From Actinoplanes sp. NBRC 103695 (lineage in GTDB: Bacteria; Actinomycetota; Actinomycetes; Mycobacteriales; Micromonosporaceae), in assembly GCF_030269485.1 (NCBI RefSeq), contig NZ_BSTL01000003.1:1-64000 (forward strand): a stretch of 64,000 nt of DNA. Reading direction: 5' to 3'. Below are positions 44,752 to 53,227 of this stretch, piece by piece. A program made the translations under genes and the position numbers. How positions within the stretch are numbered: the first letter of the stretch is position 1; every line of letters starts with the position of its first letter. Under the pieces are notes generated by a model. The model saw nothing but the letters and a program-made list of their open reading frames with translations, searched no databases and had not been told where the DNA came from.

Positions 44752-47095
44752 TGACGAGGCTGCCAAGCAGAAGAAGATCGCCAGGGACCAGGCGAAGCTG
44801 GCCACCGAGGCGGCGGCGCAGGCTCGCAAGCAGGAGCAGATCGCCCTTCAGCAGGAGAAGAAGGCCAAGGCAGCCGGCGAGGACGCTGCCCGCCAGCAGA
44901 AGATCGCGATCAGCCGCCGCCTCGTCAACCAGGCCACGGCCATCGTCGGCGACGACCCGCGGACCGCGTTCCAGCTCGGCGCCGCCGCGCAGAAGGTCGA
45001 CCCGTCGGCCGAGGTCAAACGGGATGTGGCCGGCCTCGTCGCGTCCACCCGGCACGTCGGCGACATCGCCGACGTGTACCGGACCGCGCACGGCCCGGAC
45101 GGCCTCCTCGCGACCGTCTCGTTTTACGGGGTCGCCTCGCTGTGGAACGTGACCGACGCCCCCAGGCCGCTGCGGCTCGGCACGGTCGCCGAGCCCGGAG
45201 TGAGCAACCCCGGCGTCGCGCTCAGCCCGGACGGGAAGACGCTCGCGATCGTCTGGGACCAGGGCGGCGCGCTCTGGGACGTGACCGATCCGGCCAACCC
45301 GGCCCGCGTCGCGGAGCTGCCGGAGGGCCGGCACTATTCCGTCGCCGCTTTCAGCCCGGACGGCCGCACCCTCGCCACCGGTGTCCGCGTCCCGACCGAG
45401 GGGCCGGAAGGGCCGGGTGGACCGGAGGGTCCCAACGGCTACGCGGCTCTGTGGGACGTCACCGACCGCACCCGGCCGGCCGAGCTCGCGGTGCTCGCCG
45501 GCGGCAAGATGTTCGCGGCTTACGAGCTCGTCTTCAGTGCGGACAGCAAGACCCTCGTGGCCGCGCACCGCGAGGCGGTCGTCTGGGACGTCAGCGACCC
45601 CGCGCACCCGGTCAAGCGCAGCCAGATCGACATGCGCGACACGACGTACGGCATGGCGTTCAGCCCGTCCCAGCCCCAGCTGGCCCTCGGGGACTCGAGC
45701 GGGGTGGTCACCGTCCACAACCTGGAGGATCCGTCACACCCGGTGCCGTTGTACACCTTCACCAGCGGGCTCCGGGGCAACATGTCGCTCGCGTTCACCT
45801 CGGACGGGCGCCGGCTGGCCGCCGGGTTCAGCGACGGCACTGCCATCGTCTGGGAGGTGACCCTGGGAGACCAGCGCGAGGTGGCCAGGCTGGCCGGCCG
45901 GATCAACGTCACGTCGCTCGGGTTCACCCGGGACGACCGGACCCTGGTGACCGTGGAGGGGTCCCAGAACGCGGTCCTGTGGAGCATGGAGGATCTCGCC
46001 GGTCCGGCACGACGCGCCCGGCTCCGGGCGCACGAGACCGGTGTGCAGCTGGTTCAGTACGCCGCCGACGGCCGTTCGATGGTGACCACGGGCTGGGACG
46101 GCAATGCCGTCTTCTGGGACGTGCCGCGCGGCAGAGCGCCGGTCCAGCAAGGCATCGCGCCGGGCGGAGTGCCGGTCCGGCAAGCCACCGTCGTGCTGCA
46201 CGGCGGCCGGCGGGCCGACCGGACGACCTTCAGCGCCGATCTGCACACCGTGGTCTCCGCCGACGACGAGGGCCGGATCACCATGAGGGACACGACCGAT
46301 CCGGCCGCGCCGCAGACTTTCGCCTCGATGCGGCTGCCGTTCCTGCCGATGGACCTGAAGCTCAGCTCGGACGGGCGCTACCTGGCGATAGCCGGCGGCG
46401 GTGTGGTTCAGCTGTGGGACGTGGGCGACCACGCCGATCTGCGCCGGCTCAGCGAGAATACGGTCGGCGCGGGGCCCACCTCACTCGCCTTCAGCCCGGA
46501 CGGGACGGCCCTGGCCGTCGCGACCAGCAACATCGTGGGGCTGTGGGACATCGTCGCCGACCCGTCGGAGCCGCGCACGATAACCAAGATGGCCGACCCG
46601 TCCGCGGACGTGCGGACGGTGGCGTTCGCGCCCAGTGGCAACATCCTGGCCGCCGGCGGCTACCGCACCGTGATCCTCTGGGACGTCACCGACCGCGCAA
46701 ACCCGCAGCGGGTCTCCGCCCTGACCGGCCACGCCGACGGGATCTCGAGGATCGCCTTCAACGCCGACGGCACGACCATGGCCGTCGGCGACCGGGCCCG
46801 CTGGGCGACGCTGTGGGACATCGCCCAGCCCGCACGGCCGATCCGGCTCTCGCGCATCGACAGCTTCGACGCGCTCCGCGACGGGGCTCTCACCTTCAGC
46901 CCGGACGCGACCACGCTCGCCATCGGCGACGACGACGGCGCCGGGGACGTCGTCCTGTGGGACCTGGCGCGGCTCAACCGCCTCCGCGCCGACCCGGCCG
47001 CCTTCGGCTGCGTGATGGCCGTCAAGGGCCTCACCCCCGCGGAGTGGCGCCGCCTCATCCCCGAGCTCGACTACCAGCCCACCTGTAACGGCTGA
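43712..47095 (+). CDS. TIR - transmembrane - coiled coil - WD40 protein, copy 2
   Basis: A 1,127-residue paralogue with the same domain order as copy 1: TIR (1-150), membrane helix (190-213), coiled coil to about 400, WD40 region to the end. The first 346 residues differ at only three positions, whereas the WD40 part is clearly diverged and slightly longer, for example a Gly/Pro/Glu-rich insertion (EGPEGPGGPEGPNG) near residue 565 and another near 815. The C-terminal block FGC...KGLTPAEWRRLIPELDYQPTC keeps the same two cysteines, the only ones in the protein. AGGAG lies 7 nt before the GTG at 43712. With 38 nt from copy 1 the two are probably cotranscribed. Function is unknown. Confidence 0.9.
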   Translation: MSFNGFISYSHAADGRLAPAVQRGLHRLAKPWHRRRALWIFRDQTGLSVTPALWTSIQKALDNSEYFVLMASPEAAQSPWVNREIEHWVATKPLDRILPVVTDGEWRWDPVAKDFDAESTSVPAALRGVFAEEPLYLDLRWARDDRHLSLRHSRFREAVAQRAAPMHGVSKDDLEGEDVRQHRRAGRMRLSAVASLLVLTVLASVTGLSAVQNAARANASAVEARQQQKEASAQRGHAERFATEAQQQEEKARDQEARARAAAAEADRQEESARAQKALADKAKGDVKVQLDKADKAAARAKEQQRLAARQGVLARESAAESRKQQQRAKEQERIAREQERLAGEAGDEAAKQKKIARDQAKLATEAAAQARKQEQIALQQEKKAKAAGEDAARQQKIAISRRLVNQATAIVGDDPRTAFQLGAAAQKVDPSAEVKRDVAGLVASTRHVGDIADVYRTAHGPDGLLATVSFYGVASLWNVTDAPRPLRLGTVAEPGVSNPGVALSPDGKTLAIVWDQGGALWDVTDPANPARVAELPEGRHYSVAAFSPDGRTLATGVRVPTEGPEGPGGPEGPNGYAALWDVTDRTRPAELAVLAGGKMFAAYELVFSADSKTLVAAHREAVVWDVSDPAHPVKRSQIDMRDTTYGMAFSPSQPQLALGDSSGVVTVHNLEDPSHPVPLYTFTSGLRGNMSLAFTSDGRRLAAGFSDGTAIVWEVTLGDQREVARLAGRINVTSLGFTRDDRTLVTVEGSQNAVLWSMEDLAGPARRARLRAHETGVQLVQYAADGRSMVTTGWDGNAVFWDVPRGRAPVQQGIAPGGVPVRQATVVLHGGRRADRTTFSADLHTVVSADDEGRITMRDTTDPAAPQTFASMRLPFLPMDLKLSSDGRYLAIAGGGVVQLWDVGDHADLRRLSENTVGAGPTSLAFSPDGTALAVATSNIVGLWDIVADPSEPRTITKMADPSADVRTVAFAPSGNILAAGGYRTVILWDVTDRANPQRVSALTGHADGISRIAFNADGTTMAVGDRARWATLWDIAQPARPIRLSRIDSFDALRDGALTFSPDATTLAIGDDDGAGDVVLWDLARLNRLRADPAAFGCVMAVKGLTPAEWRRLIPELDYQPTCNG

Positions 47096-47102
47096 GCCGT
47101 GC

Positions 47103-48641
47103 TCAGGGCGGCCCGACGAAGGTCAGCACCGACTCGAGCGGGTCGAAACCGGCCGGCAGGTCCGGGGTGCGCCACGAGCCGGCCGGGGCCCGCGGCGGCA
47201 GCCACTCCGGACGGAAGATGCCCATCGCCAGGTCGAGGTCCTCGAGGTGCGGGCGCAGCTCGTCGGTGATCGGCGTACGCAGGTGCTCGGCCCACAGCCG
47301 CACCCGCAGGTCCCGGACGTCGTTCCCGGTGGTGACCACCGCCGTCGTCAGCTCGGTGTCCACGCCGGCCATCGACCGGCTGAAGAAGTTGGCCGAGCCG
47401 ACCGCGGCGAACCGGTCGTCCACGATGACGATCTTGGCGTGCACGGTCAGGTGCTCGACCCGCCAGAGGCCCACGTTGCGGCGGAGCTGCTGCGGCAGCG
47501 GGTCGATCACCTTTCTCTGCAGGTCGGCGTTCACCGCGCCGTTGATCAGCGGCGCGGACTCCGCCGGATCCCGGGTGCCGGAGCCGACCAGGATCACCTT
47601 CACCCCGCGGGCCGCCGCCGCCCGCAGGTACGGGTACAGCTCGAAGCGGTGATCGCCGCCCGGATACTCACGGAAATACTGGTCCTCGATGTAGACGTAG
47701 CGCCGCGCGGCGCCGATCGCCTGCACCAGGGTCAGGTAGACCTCGTGAACGCCGTCCGGCGACACGTCGCTGTAGTGCCGGCGCTCCCACGGCAGCAGCG
47801 AGTCGATGTACCACGGCCCGACCGACCGCAGGACCTGGCAGGCCGAGCCGGGCGCCGGCCGGGCGGGCTGCGGCGGAGGCGAGCCGATCTGCAGCGGTAT
47901 GCCCGGCGGGTTGAGCACCGGCAGGCCCTTCACCGCCGGCCAGAAGTACCGCCGGCGCGGCAGGTTCACCGCGCCGATCCAGCGCATCCGCAGCGCCCGC
48001 CAGACGTCGGTGGTGGCCGGGCCACGGATGATCGTCCCGGCGTCGTGCCAGCCCCAGCGGCCACCGCGCACGGCCAGCCGCCGATGCGGTGTCTCGTCGA
48101 CCCGGCTGGCGGCGTAGTCGATGCCCCCGACACCGGCGATGAGCTCCGTGCCGCGGCGTACCAGAGTGATCTTCTGATGGTTGGAACCGACGCCCGAGCC
48201 GGACCAGTCGAGCAGGACCCGGTCGGCCAGCGGCGGGGGACCGGTGCGCTTGTCTCCGTCCAGCCGCCAGCGCCGCAACCGGTGCGCCGAGCTGACGTTC
48301 TGGTGGAACGGCCCGATCGTCGGCCGCACGATGCTGCTGCTCACGACCGCGCCGGCCAGGATCACCCGGACGTCAACGCCGTTGCCGGCGAGACCGGCCA
48401 GCAGATCCCCGAGCGGCTGATACCCGGGCTCACCGGCCTGCTTCCCGGTGAGATCCATGTCGGGTTCGAGCTGAAGACCGCAGATGTACGCCGCGTCGCC
48501 CGGCTCGAGCGACGTCAGCAGGTCCAGCATCCGCCGCATCCAGAGGCGGCCGTCGACGACGAGTTCGACCGACGAGTTCTCGCGGTGCGGCGTGACCGCG
48601 GAGGAGAAGTAGCGGGTCACAAGATCGTCGAGCGGCGCCAT
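47103..48641 (-). CDS. Phospholipase D-like / cardiolipin-synthase-type protein
   Basis: A 512-residue protein with two HKD-type halves. The second, VHAKIVIVDDRFAAVGSANFFSRSM, is canonical (H-x-K-x4-D). The first, NHQKITLVRRGTELIAGVGGID, keeps His and Lys but has Arg in place of the Asp. His and Lys are the catalytic pair, so activity is still plausible. No signal peptide or clear membrane helix is seen. It could act on phospholipids or, as a PLD-fold nuclease, on nucleic acid. The ATG at 48641 is preferred over an in-frame ATG at 48698, which lies across the divergent promoter. It converges on the second TIR gene with a 7-nt gap. Confidence 0.85.
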   Translation of the reverse strand: MAPLDDLVTRYFSSAVTPHRENSSVELVVDGRLWMRRMLDLLTSLEPGDAAYICGLQLEPDMDLTGKQAGEPGYQPLGDLLAGLAGNGVDVRVILAGAVVSSSIVRPTIGPFHQNVSSAHRLRRWRLDGDKRTGPPPLADRVLLDWSGSGVGSNHQKITLVRRGTELIAGVGGIDYAASRVDETPHRRLAVRGGRWGWHDAGTIIRGPATTDVWRALRMRWIGAVNLPRRRYFWPAVKGLPVLNPPGIPLQIGSPPPQPARPAPGSACQVLRSVGPWYIDSLLPWERRHYSDVSPDGVHEVYLTLVQAIGAARRYVYIEDQYFREYPGGDHRFELYPYLRAAAARGVKVILVGSGTRDPAESAPLINGAVNADLQRKVIDPLPQQLRRNVGLWRVEHLTVHAKIVIVDDRFAAVGSANFFSRSMAGVDTELTTAVVTTGNDVRDLRVRLWAEHLRTPITDELRPHLEDLDLAMGIFRPEWLPPRAPAGSWRTPDLPAGFDPLESVLTFVGPP

Positions 48642-48654
48642 GGACAAGACCCTA

Positions 48655-48683
48655 TTAACATCGTCAACAGTTAAGAGTATTGA
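48655..48683 (+). promoter_or_regulatory. Putative chitinase promoter in an AT-rich divergent region
   Basis: TTAACA (48655-48660) and TATTGA (48678-48683) are 17 nt apart in an unusually AT-rich 75-bp stretch. A TTAAC...GTTAA inverted repeat (48655-48659 and 48670-48674) overlaps the -35 and spacer and may be an operator. The ATG at 48715 lies about 25 nt from the expected start site. Confidence 0.5.
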
Positions 48684-48714
48684 CAGTATGTTGTGCATCT
48701 ATCACTCTCGATGG

Positions 48715-49908
48715 ATGAGCGCATCGCGACGGTGGGTGGCCCTGGTCGCCGCCCTGATGATGACGGGCCTGATGAGCGCACCGGCCGCAGCCGCCGACGT
48801 GACCGTCCAGGTCGTCTGCACCGCTCCCGCCTGGGCCGAGGGCACCTACTACGCCGCCGGAGCCCAGGTGACCTACACCGGGCGCCTCTACCGATCCCGG
48901 GTCAGTCACACGCCGCCGCCCGGCGCCGGCTGGACACCTGTCGCGGCCGCCTCCCTCTGGGAGGACCTCGGCGCCTGCGACAGCACTCCGCCACCCACCG
49001 ACCCGCCACCCACCGACCCGCCACCCACCCCCGGCGGGCTCGCCCACGCGCCCTACGTGGACATGGGAGCATGGCCCTCGCCGAACCTGCCCTCGATGGT
49101 CAGCGCCGGCAACCTGCGGAACGTGACGCTGGCGTTCATCACCGCGTCCGCCTGCAAAGCCATGTGGTTCAACGCCTACGACCCGCGGCAGGGCTGGGCG
49201 CGCGACCAGATCGACGCCGTACGGGCCCGCGGGGGAGACGTGAAGATCTCCTTCGGCGGCGCCACCGGCATCGAACTGGCCCAGGCGTGCACCGGCGTGG
49301 CCGCGCTCCAGGCCGAATACCAGGCCGTGGTCAGCGCGTACAACCTGAAGTACATCGACCTCGACATCGAGGGCGGCGCGACCGGCGACCCCGCGTCGGT
49401 GGCCCGCCGCTCCCAGGCGCTGGCCGCCCTGCAACGGGCCAACCCCGGCCTGCGGATCTCGTTCACGCTGCCGGTGCTGCCCGAGGGCCTGACCGCCGAC
49501 GGGTTGGGCGTGGTCCGCTCCGCCCGCGACGCCGGCGTCAACGTCGACCTGGTCAACGTCATGGCCATGGACTACTACCGCAACGGCGACTACGGCGACC
49601 TCGCCGTCGCTGCGGCCAACGCTACGTTTGCCCAGGTCAAGTCGCTCTACCCCGGGCGCACCGACGCGCAGGTCTGGAAGATGATCGGCGTCACCCCGAT
49701 GCTCGGCCAGAACGACGACGGCCGCGTCTACGACCAGAACGACGCGCGCCAGCTGGTGTCCTTCGCCCAGGGCCGGCACCTGGGGATGCTCAGCTTCTGG
49801 GAGCTCGGCCGGGACGCGAACGCCTGCAGCGGGCCGCTCTACCGGTGCACGAACATCGCCCAGCAGCCGTACGAGTTCAGCCGGATCTTCGCCGCGTACG
49901 CCGGCTGA
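48715..49908 (+). CDS. Secreted chitinase, CBM5/12 plus GH18
   Basis: A 397-residue secreted enzyme. The signal peptide ends near MSAPAAAA (about 28). A small chitin-binding module of the CBM5/12 type follows (WAEGTYYAAGAQVTYTGRLYRSRVSHTPPPGAGW), then a PPPTDPPPTD linker and a GH18 barrel. The catalytic motif reads YIDLDIEG (DxDxE, complete), with ISFGGATG before it and VMAMDYY after it. It resembles the short exochitinase-type GH18 enzymes of actinomycetes. The ATG at 48715 is chosen because it begins directly with the signal peptide; an in-frame ATG exists at 48688. It should release oligosaccharides from chitin outside the cell. Confidence 0.92.
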   Translation: MSASRRWVALVAALMMTGLMSAPAAAADVTVQVVCTAPAWAEGTYYAAGAQVTYTGRLYRSRVSHTPPPGAGWTPVAAASLWEDLGACDSTPPPTDPPPTDPPPTPGGLAHAPYVDMGAWPSPNLPSMVSAGNLRNVTLAFITASACKAMWFNAYDPRQGWARDQIDAVRARGGDVKISFGGATGIELAQACTGVAALQAEYQAVVSAYNLKYIDLDIEGGATGDPASVARRSQALAALQRANPGLRISFTLPVLPEGLTADGLGVVRSARDAGVNVDLVNVMAMDYYRNGDYGDLAVAAANATFAQVKSLYPGRTDAQVWKMIGVTPMLGQNDDGRVYDQNDARQLVSFAQGRHLGMLSFWELGRDANACSGPLYRCTNIAQQPYEFSRIFAAYAG

Positions 49909-49915
49909 GACCCCT

Positions 49916-50001
49916 CGTTCCCGTTCCCGTTCCGTTCCCGTTCCCGTTCCGTTCCGTCCCGTCCGTTCCGTTCCGTCCGTTCCGCCCGTCCCGTCGCGTC
50001 C
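49916..50001. repeat. CGTTCC/CGTCC pyrimidine-rich microsatellite
   Basis: About 86 bp consist of CGTTCC, CGTTCCC and CGTCC units. The complementary strand is purine-rich. It begins a few bases after the chitinase stop codon. Confidence 0.85.
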
Positions 50002-50110
50002 GGGTTGGGTCGCCGCTTGCGCTGAGGTCGGGTCGGGTCGGGCCGGGTCGCTGCTCGCGCCGCGCTTGGGGCCGGGCTGGGTCTCCGCTTGCGCTGGGGT
50101 TGGGGTTGGG
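50002..50110. repeat. G-rich repeat tract with possible G-quadruplex
   Basis: GGGTCGGGTCGGGTCGGG-like units are followed by GGGG-TT-GGGG-TT-GGG (50096-50110). CCGCTTGCGCTG recurs near 50022 and 50085. The runs could fold into a G-quadruplex on the plus strand. Confidence 0.6.
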
Positions 50111-50145
50111 CCGGCTCGCCAGGCGCCCAGGTGCCCACTCGCCGT

Positions 50146-50168
50146 CACTGCCGCCGCTCGCGGCAGTG
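50146..50168. terminator. Perfect 9-bp hairpin, possible terminator
   Basis: CACTGCCGC and GCGGCAGTG flank a 5-nt loop. It has no U-tract, as is common for actinomycete terminators, and may end the chitinase transcript. Confidence 0.4.
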
Positions 50169-50356
50169 GCCGGGTCCGGAGTGGTAGGACCGGGCGGCAT
50201 CCGAGCCCGACTCACCGCCACTGGCTACCGCGAGCGCGGACCGTGGTAGCGCACGACGGTGTCTGCGCGCGGATGCCGCGCCTGGCCACCACTGGTGCGA
50301 GTTCCTACCACCAGCGTGCGCTCCTACCACTCGCGCGCCCAGCCGGGGCCCGGACC

Positions 50357-50639
50357 GGCGGCAGTGGCGGTGAGTGGGCAGTGGGGGCGCCTGGCAACCG
50401 GGCTGGGGTGCGACGCGGCGTGGGTGGCGGCAGTGGCGGTGAGTGGGCAGTGGGGCCGCTGGCAACCGGGCTGGGACCCTACCCGGCGCGGGCGGTGGCA
50501 GTGACGGTGATGGGGCACCGAGAGTGCCGGCAACGCGGCGAGGGCGGGCACCCGGGGGCGGGTTGGCGGCAGTGGCGGTGATTGGGCATCGAGAGTGCCG
50601 GGCAACGCGGCGAGGGCGGACACCCGGCGGGTTGGCGGA
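50357..50639. repeat. Degenerate tandem repeats of about 70 bp
   Basis: GGCGGCAGTGGCGGTGAGTG starts units at 50357 and 50426 (period 69), and related units begin at 50491 and 50565 (period 74). The first pair ends in GGCAACCGGGCTGGG, the second in GAGAGTGCCGGCAACGCGG-like text and GGCGGGTTGGC. They are contiguous with no constant-length spacers, so they are not a CRISPR array. Confidence 0.75.
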
Positions 50640-50655
50640 ACCCTAAGGTTGGGGC

Positions 50656-50907
50656 ATGACTGACGAGACGAACGCCGAGCGGCTCCGTGCGGAGCTGGCT
50701 GACATCGACGCCCAGATCGCGGAGCTGCGCCGGCTCGACGGGGACGCCCAGTCGCGGCGGGGTGTTGACGGCGCCGCGTCCGAGGGGATCATCAAGCCGG
50801 AGGAGCGCGCCACCGAGCTGACCGGCATCGCCGAGAACGAGGCCGTGATCGACATTCTGACCCAGCGCCGCGAGGGCCTCGCGGAGAAGCTCCGCGCGCT
50901 GGGCTGA
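50656..50907 (+). CDS. Small coiled-coil protein
   Basis: An 83-residue acidic, helical protein without cysteines, signal peptide or membrane segment. Residues about 5-30 (ERLRAELADIDAQIAELRRLD) and 60-83 (EAVIDILTQRREGLAEKLRALG) have heptad-like spacing, so a helical hairpin or dimer is likely. I do not recognise a family. TAAGGT 7 nt before the ATG and no clear ribosome binding site suggest a leaderless mRNA. It lies alone between the repeat region and a secreted lectin gene. Confidence 0.65.
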   Translation: MTDETNAERLRAELADIDAQIAELRRLDGDAQSRRGVDGAASEGIIKPEERATELTGIAENEAVIDILTQRREGLAEKLRALG

Positions 50908-51051
50908 CCTCTCTTCGGGGCGCGGCTGACGTCGTCGATTCGCTGTGCGGGCGCCGCCTGCTGGTCATGAAGTGCGCCGCGGGCCACGAGTCATCGAGAC
51001 GCCGGATTCGGTAACATCGGCCGCGTTCGATGACACGGGGGAGACGGCATC

Positions 51052-53001
51052 ATGCTGAAAAGATTTGGCGTCGCGGCGGCCGCGGCGCTGGTGACCATTC
51101 CGCTGCTGGTGGTGGCCGGCGGCGGCGCCGCGCAGGCGGCTGACACGTTCGAGTGTTCCGGGGCGGCGCCGGTGTTCAACGCCGCCTCCGACGGCAAGGG
51201 GCGGGAGCGCAAGCTCAACTCGCCGGGGACCAGCAGCGCCGCCTTCGCCACGGCGGAGAGCGGGGCCGGCTCGGTGTGGAATACCTATCCGCGGATCCTC
51301 GGCGGTCCGAACGGCCGGATCTACGGCATCAACGACCAAGGCGCGTTCCGTTACCGCTACACCGGCAACAACACCTTCGAGACCAAGCCGGACGGCTCCC
51401 AGCGCACCCAGCTGACCAACAGCTGGCAGCGGTTCGCGCAGCCGTCATTCCGCGACATGATCACCGTGGATGAGATCGGCGACTTCTACCTGGTCGACGG
51501 CAACGGCCACCTGCGCTGGTACCGCTTCAACGAGACTACCGGCACGTTCCTCTGGAACCGGGTGATCGACAACGGCTGGAACCGCTACAACCTGATCGTC
51601 GCCGCCGGGCCGGGCGTCATCTACGGCCGCACCACCGACGGTGGCCTCTTCCGCAGCCGCTTCGAGCCGACCAGCCAGCGCTGGGTCGAGCAGCACCGGC
51701 AGGTCGGGAGCGGGGTGTGGAGCTCCTTCACCAAGGGCATCTTCTCAGCCGGCGGTGACACCCTGTTCGGCATCAAGGCCGACGGCAACCTGATCCACTA
51801 CCGCTACCGCGAGGACAACAACTCGTGGGCGCTCCTCACCAAGGACGTCGGCGACGGTTACCAGGCCTTCCCCAACACGTGGGCGAACACCGACACGTGC
51901 AAGCTGACCGACCGGCACGTGCCGGCCCGCCCGGCCGTGACCGAGTCGTACAGCCCGACGGTCGCGATCCAGCGCCCGGCCGGCGGCACCGTCCTGGGCG
52001 CCCTCGAGTACGTGTACGCCGACAACATCGGCCAGCTCCGGCACGGCTTCCAGAACGACCCCGACCAGTTCGGCTCGATCCAGTGGACGGCCGGGGACGC
52101 CAGCCAGGTGTTCACCGGGCGGCCGTCGCTGGTGGTGAACCCGCAGGGCGACGTCCGCGTGTTCGCGCACCAGTGGAACAGTGACGCCTGGTCCTACACC
52201 CGGCTGCCCGCACCGAGCACGGCGTTCGCCGCGGGCCTCGACTTCGGTGGCGCGCTGCGGTCCCGGCCCGTCGGGGTCCGGCTGTCCGACGGCACGCCGG
52301 CCGTGTTCGGGCTGGACGCCGAGGGCGGGCTGTGGTTCCGCGGGTGGGACGGCGTGGTCAACGAGCTGCTCGCCTGGAAGCGGTTGAGCGGCGGCGCGGC
52401 CGGGGAGCTGACGGTGGTGGCCGGGACCGACGGCAAGGCGTCGATCTTCGCACTCGACCCGGACGGCACCCCGATCGTCGCGACCTACTTCGCCGGCACC
52501 ATCTCGGCGTGGACCGAGCTGGGCGGCACCGGCTTCACCGGCACTCTCGCCGTCGTCAAGATGCCGGGGCAGTTCCTGCGCGTGTTCGGCCGTGCGGCCG
52601 ACGGCCACCTCCTGACCCAGCAGCAGACGCCGGCCGGCGTCTTCCCCGGGGTCTGGCAGCCGGTGGGCGACTTCGTCAGCACCGGATCGCCGGCCGCGGT
52701 GCTCGACCCGCCGACCGGCCGCCTGGTGGTGGTCGCCCGGGGTGCGGACAGTGAGATCCACCGGGTCTTCGAGACCACGGCCGGCTCACAGACCTGGGGC
52801 GGCTGGCTGCCTCTCGCCAACGGCGGCTCCGACCCGGCGGCGACCGATCCCACGATCACCTCGTACACGGGCGGCAGCGGCCAGACCTACATGATCGTCT
52901 TCCGCAATGTGGACAACGCCAACCGGGTCTACACCCGGGACACGTCCTTCGCCCGGAAGGCGGCGGCCGAGCCTCGCTTCGGCGTTCATGGGCTGAAGTA
53001 G
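51052..53001 (+). CDS. Secreted tachylectin/PLL-like beta-propeller protein
   Basis: A 649-residue secreted protein. The signal peptide ends near GAAQAA (about 29). Residues about 75-290 contain repeated blades such as RILGGPNGRIYGINDQGAFRYRY, FYLVDGNGHLRWYRF and DTLFGIKADGNLIHYRYR, typical of tachylectin-2-type five-bladed propellers. The second half (about 310-630) has further blades resembling PLL-type (Photorhabdus lectin-like) propellers: PAVFGLDAEGGLWFRGWDG, RVFGRAADGHLLTQQQ. Tachylectins bind N-acetyl-hexosamines, so binding to chitin or cell-wall sugars is likely. A strong hairpin at 53020-53056 ends the transcript. Confidence 0.85.
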   Translation: MLKRFGVAAAAALVTIPLLVVAGGGAAQAADTFECSGAAPVFNAASDGKGRERKLNSPGTSSAAFATAESGAGSVWNTYPRILGGPNGRIYGINDQGAFRYRYTGNNTFETKPDGSQRTQLTNSWQRFAQPSFRDMITVDEIGDFYLVDGNGHLRWYRFNETTGTFLWNRVIDNGWNRYNLIVAAGPGVIYGRTTDGGLFRSRFEPTSQRWVEQHRQVGSGVWSSFTKGIFSAGGDTLFGIKADGNLIHYRYREDNNSWALLTKDVGDGYQAFPNTWANTDTCKLTDRHVPARPAVTESYSPTVAIQRPAGGTVLGALEYVYADNIGQLRHGFQNDPDQFGSIQWTAGDASQVFTGRPSLVVNPQGDVRVFAHQWNSDAWSYTRLPAPSTAFAAGLDFGGALRSRPVGVRLSDGTPAVFGLDAEGGLWFRGWDGVVNELLAWKRLSGGAAGELTVVAGTDGKASIFALDPDGTPIVATYFAGTISAWTELGGTGFTGTLAVVKMPGQFLRVFGRAADGHLLTQQQTPAGVFPGVWQPVGDFVSTGSPAAVLDPPTGRLVVVARGADSEIHRVFETTAGSQTWGGWLPLANGGSDPAATDPTITSYTGGSGQTYMIVFRNVDNANRVYTRDTSFARKAAAEPRFGVHGLK

Positions 53002-53019
53002 CCGGACCACCCGGGACAA

Positions 53020-53056
53020 CCCGGCGGTGGGGCACCGAGGGTGACCCACCGCCGGG
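53020..53056 (+). terminator. Hairpin terminator after the tachylectin gene
   Basis: CCCGGCGGTGGG (53020-53031) and CCCACCGCCGGG (53045-53056) are perfect 12-bp arms around a 13-nt loop, 19 nt after the stop codon. There is no U-tract. Confidence 0.75.
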
Positions 53057-53227
53057 CCGGCGTGTGGGCCACGGTCACGTTCCGTCGCGCGTACTCATAA
53101 GGGTTTCCAAGGTTGTCGTGCCGGGCTCTGGGTGTGGTGCGGGCGTTGGTCGTGCTTGTCCTGTCGTTGGGCATCGTGAGAGTAATTTCGGCCGATACGA
53201 TGTGGTTCGCCCAGATCTGGAGGAGCC

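Larger units (their letters stand above)
49909..50655. other. 747-bp repeat-rich region without a recognisable gene
   Basis: The stretch between the chitinase and the small coiled-coil gene contains several unrelated repeat families, listed separately, and no frame with a ribosome binding site and a protein-like composition. Inverted copies of GAGTGGTAGGA (50179-50189) and TCCTACCACTC (50322-50332) are 132 bp apart, with further GTGGTAG/CTACCAC copies between them. Confidence 0.7.

Noticed and set aside
50357..50639. CRISPR array
   Set aside because: The units are contiguous and degenerate, without conserved short repeats separated by unique spacers, and no cas genes are near.
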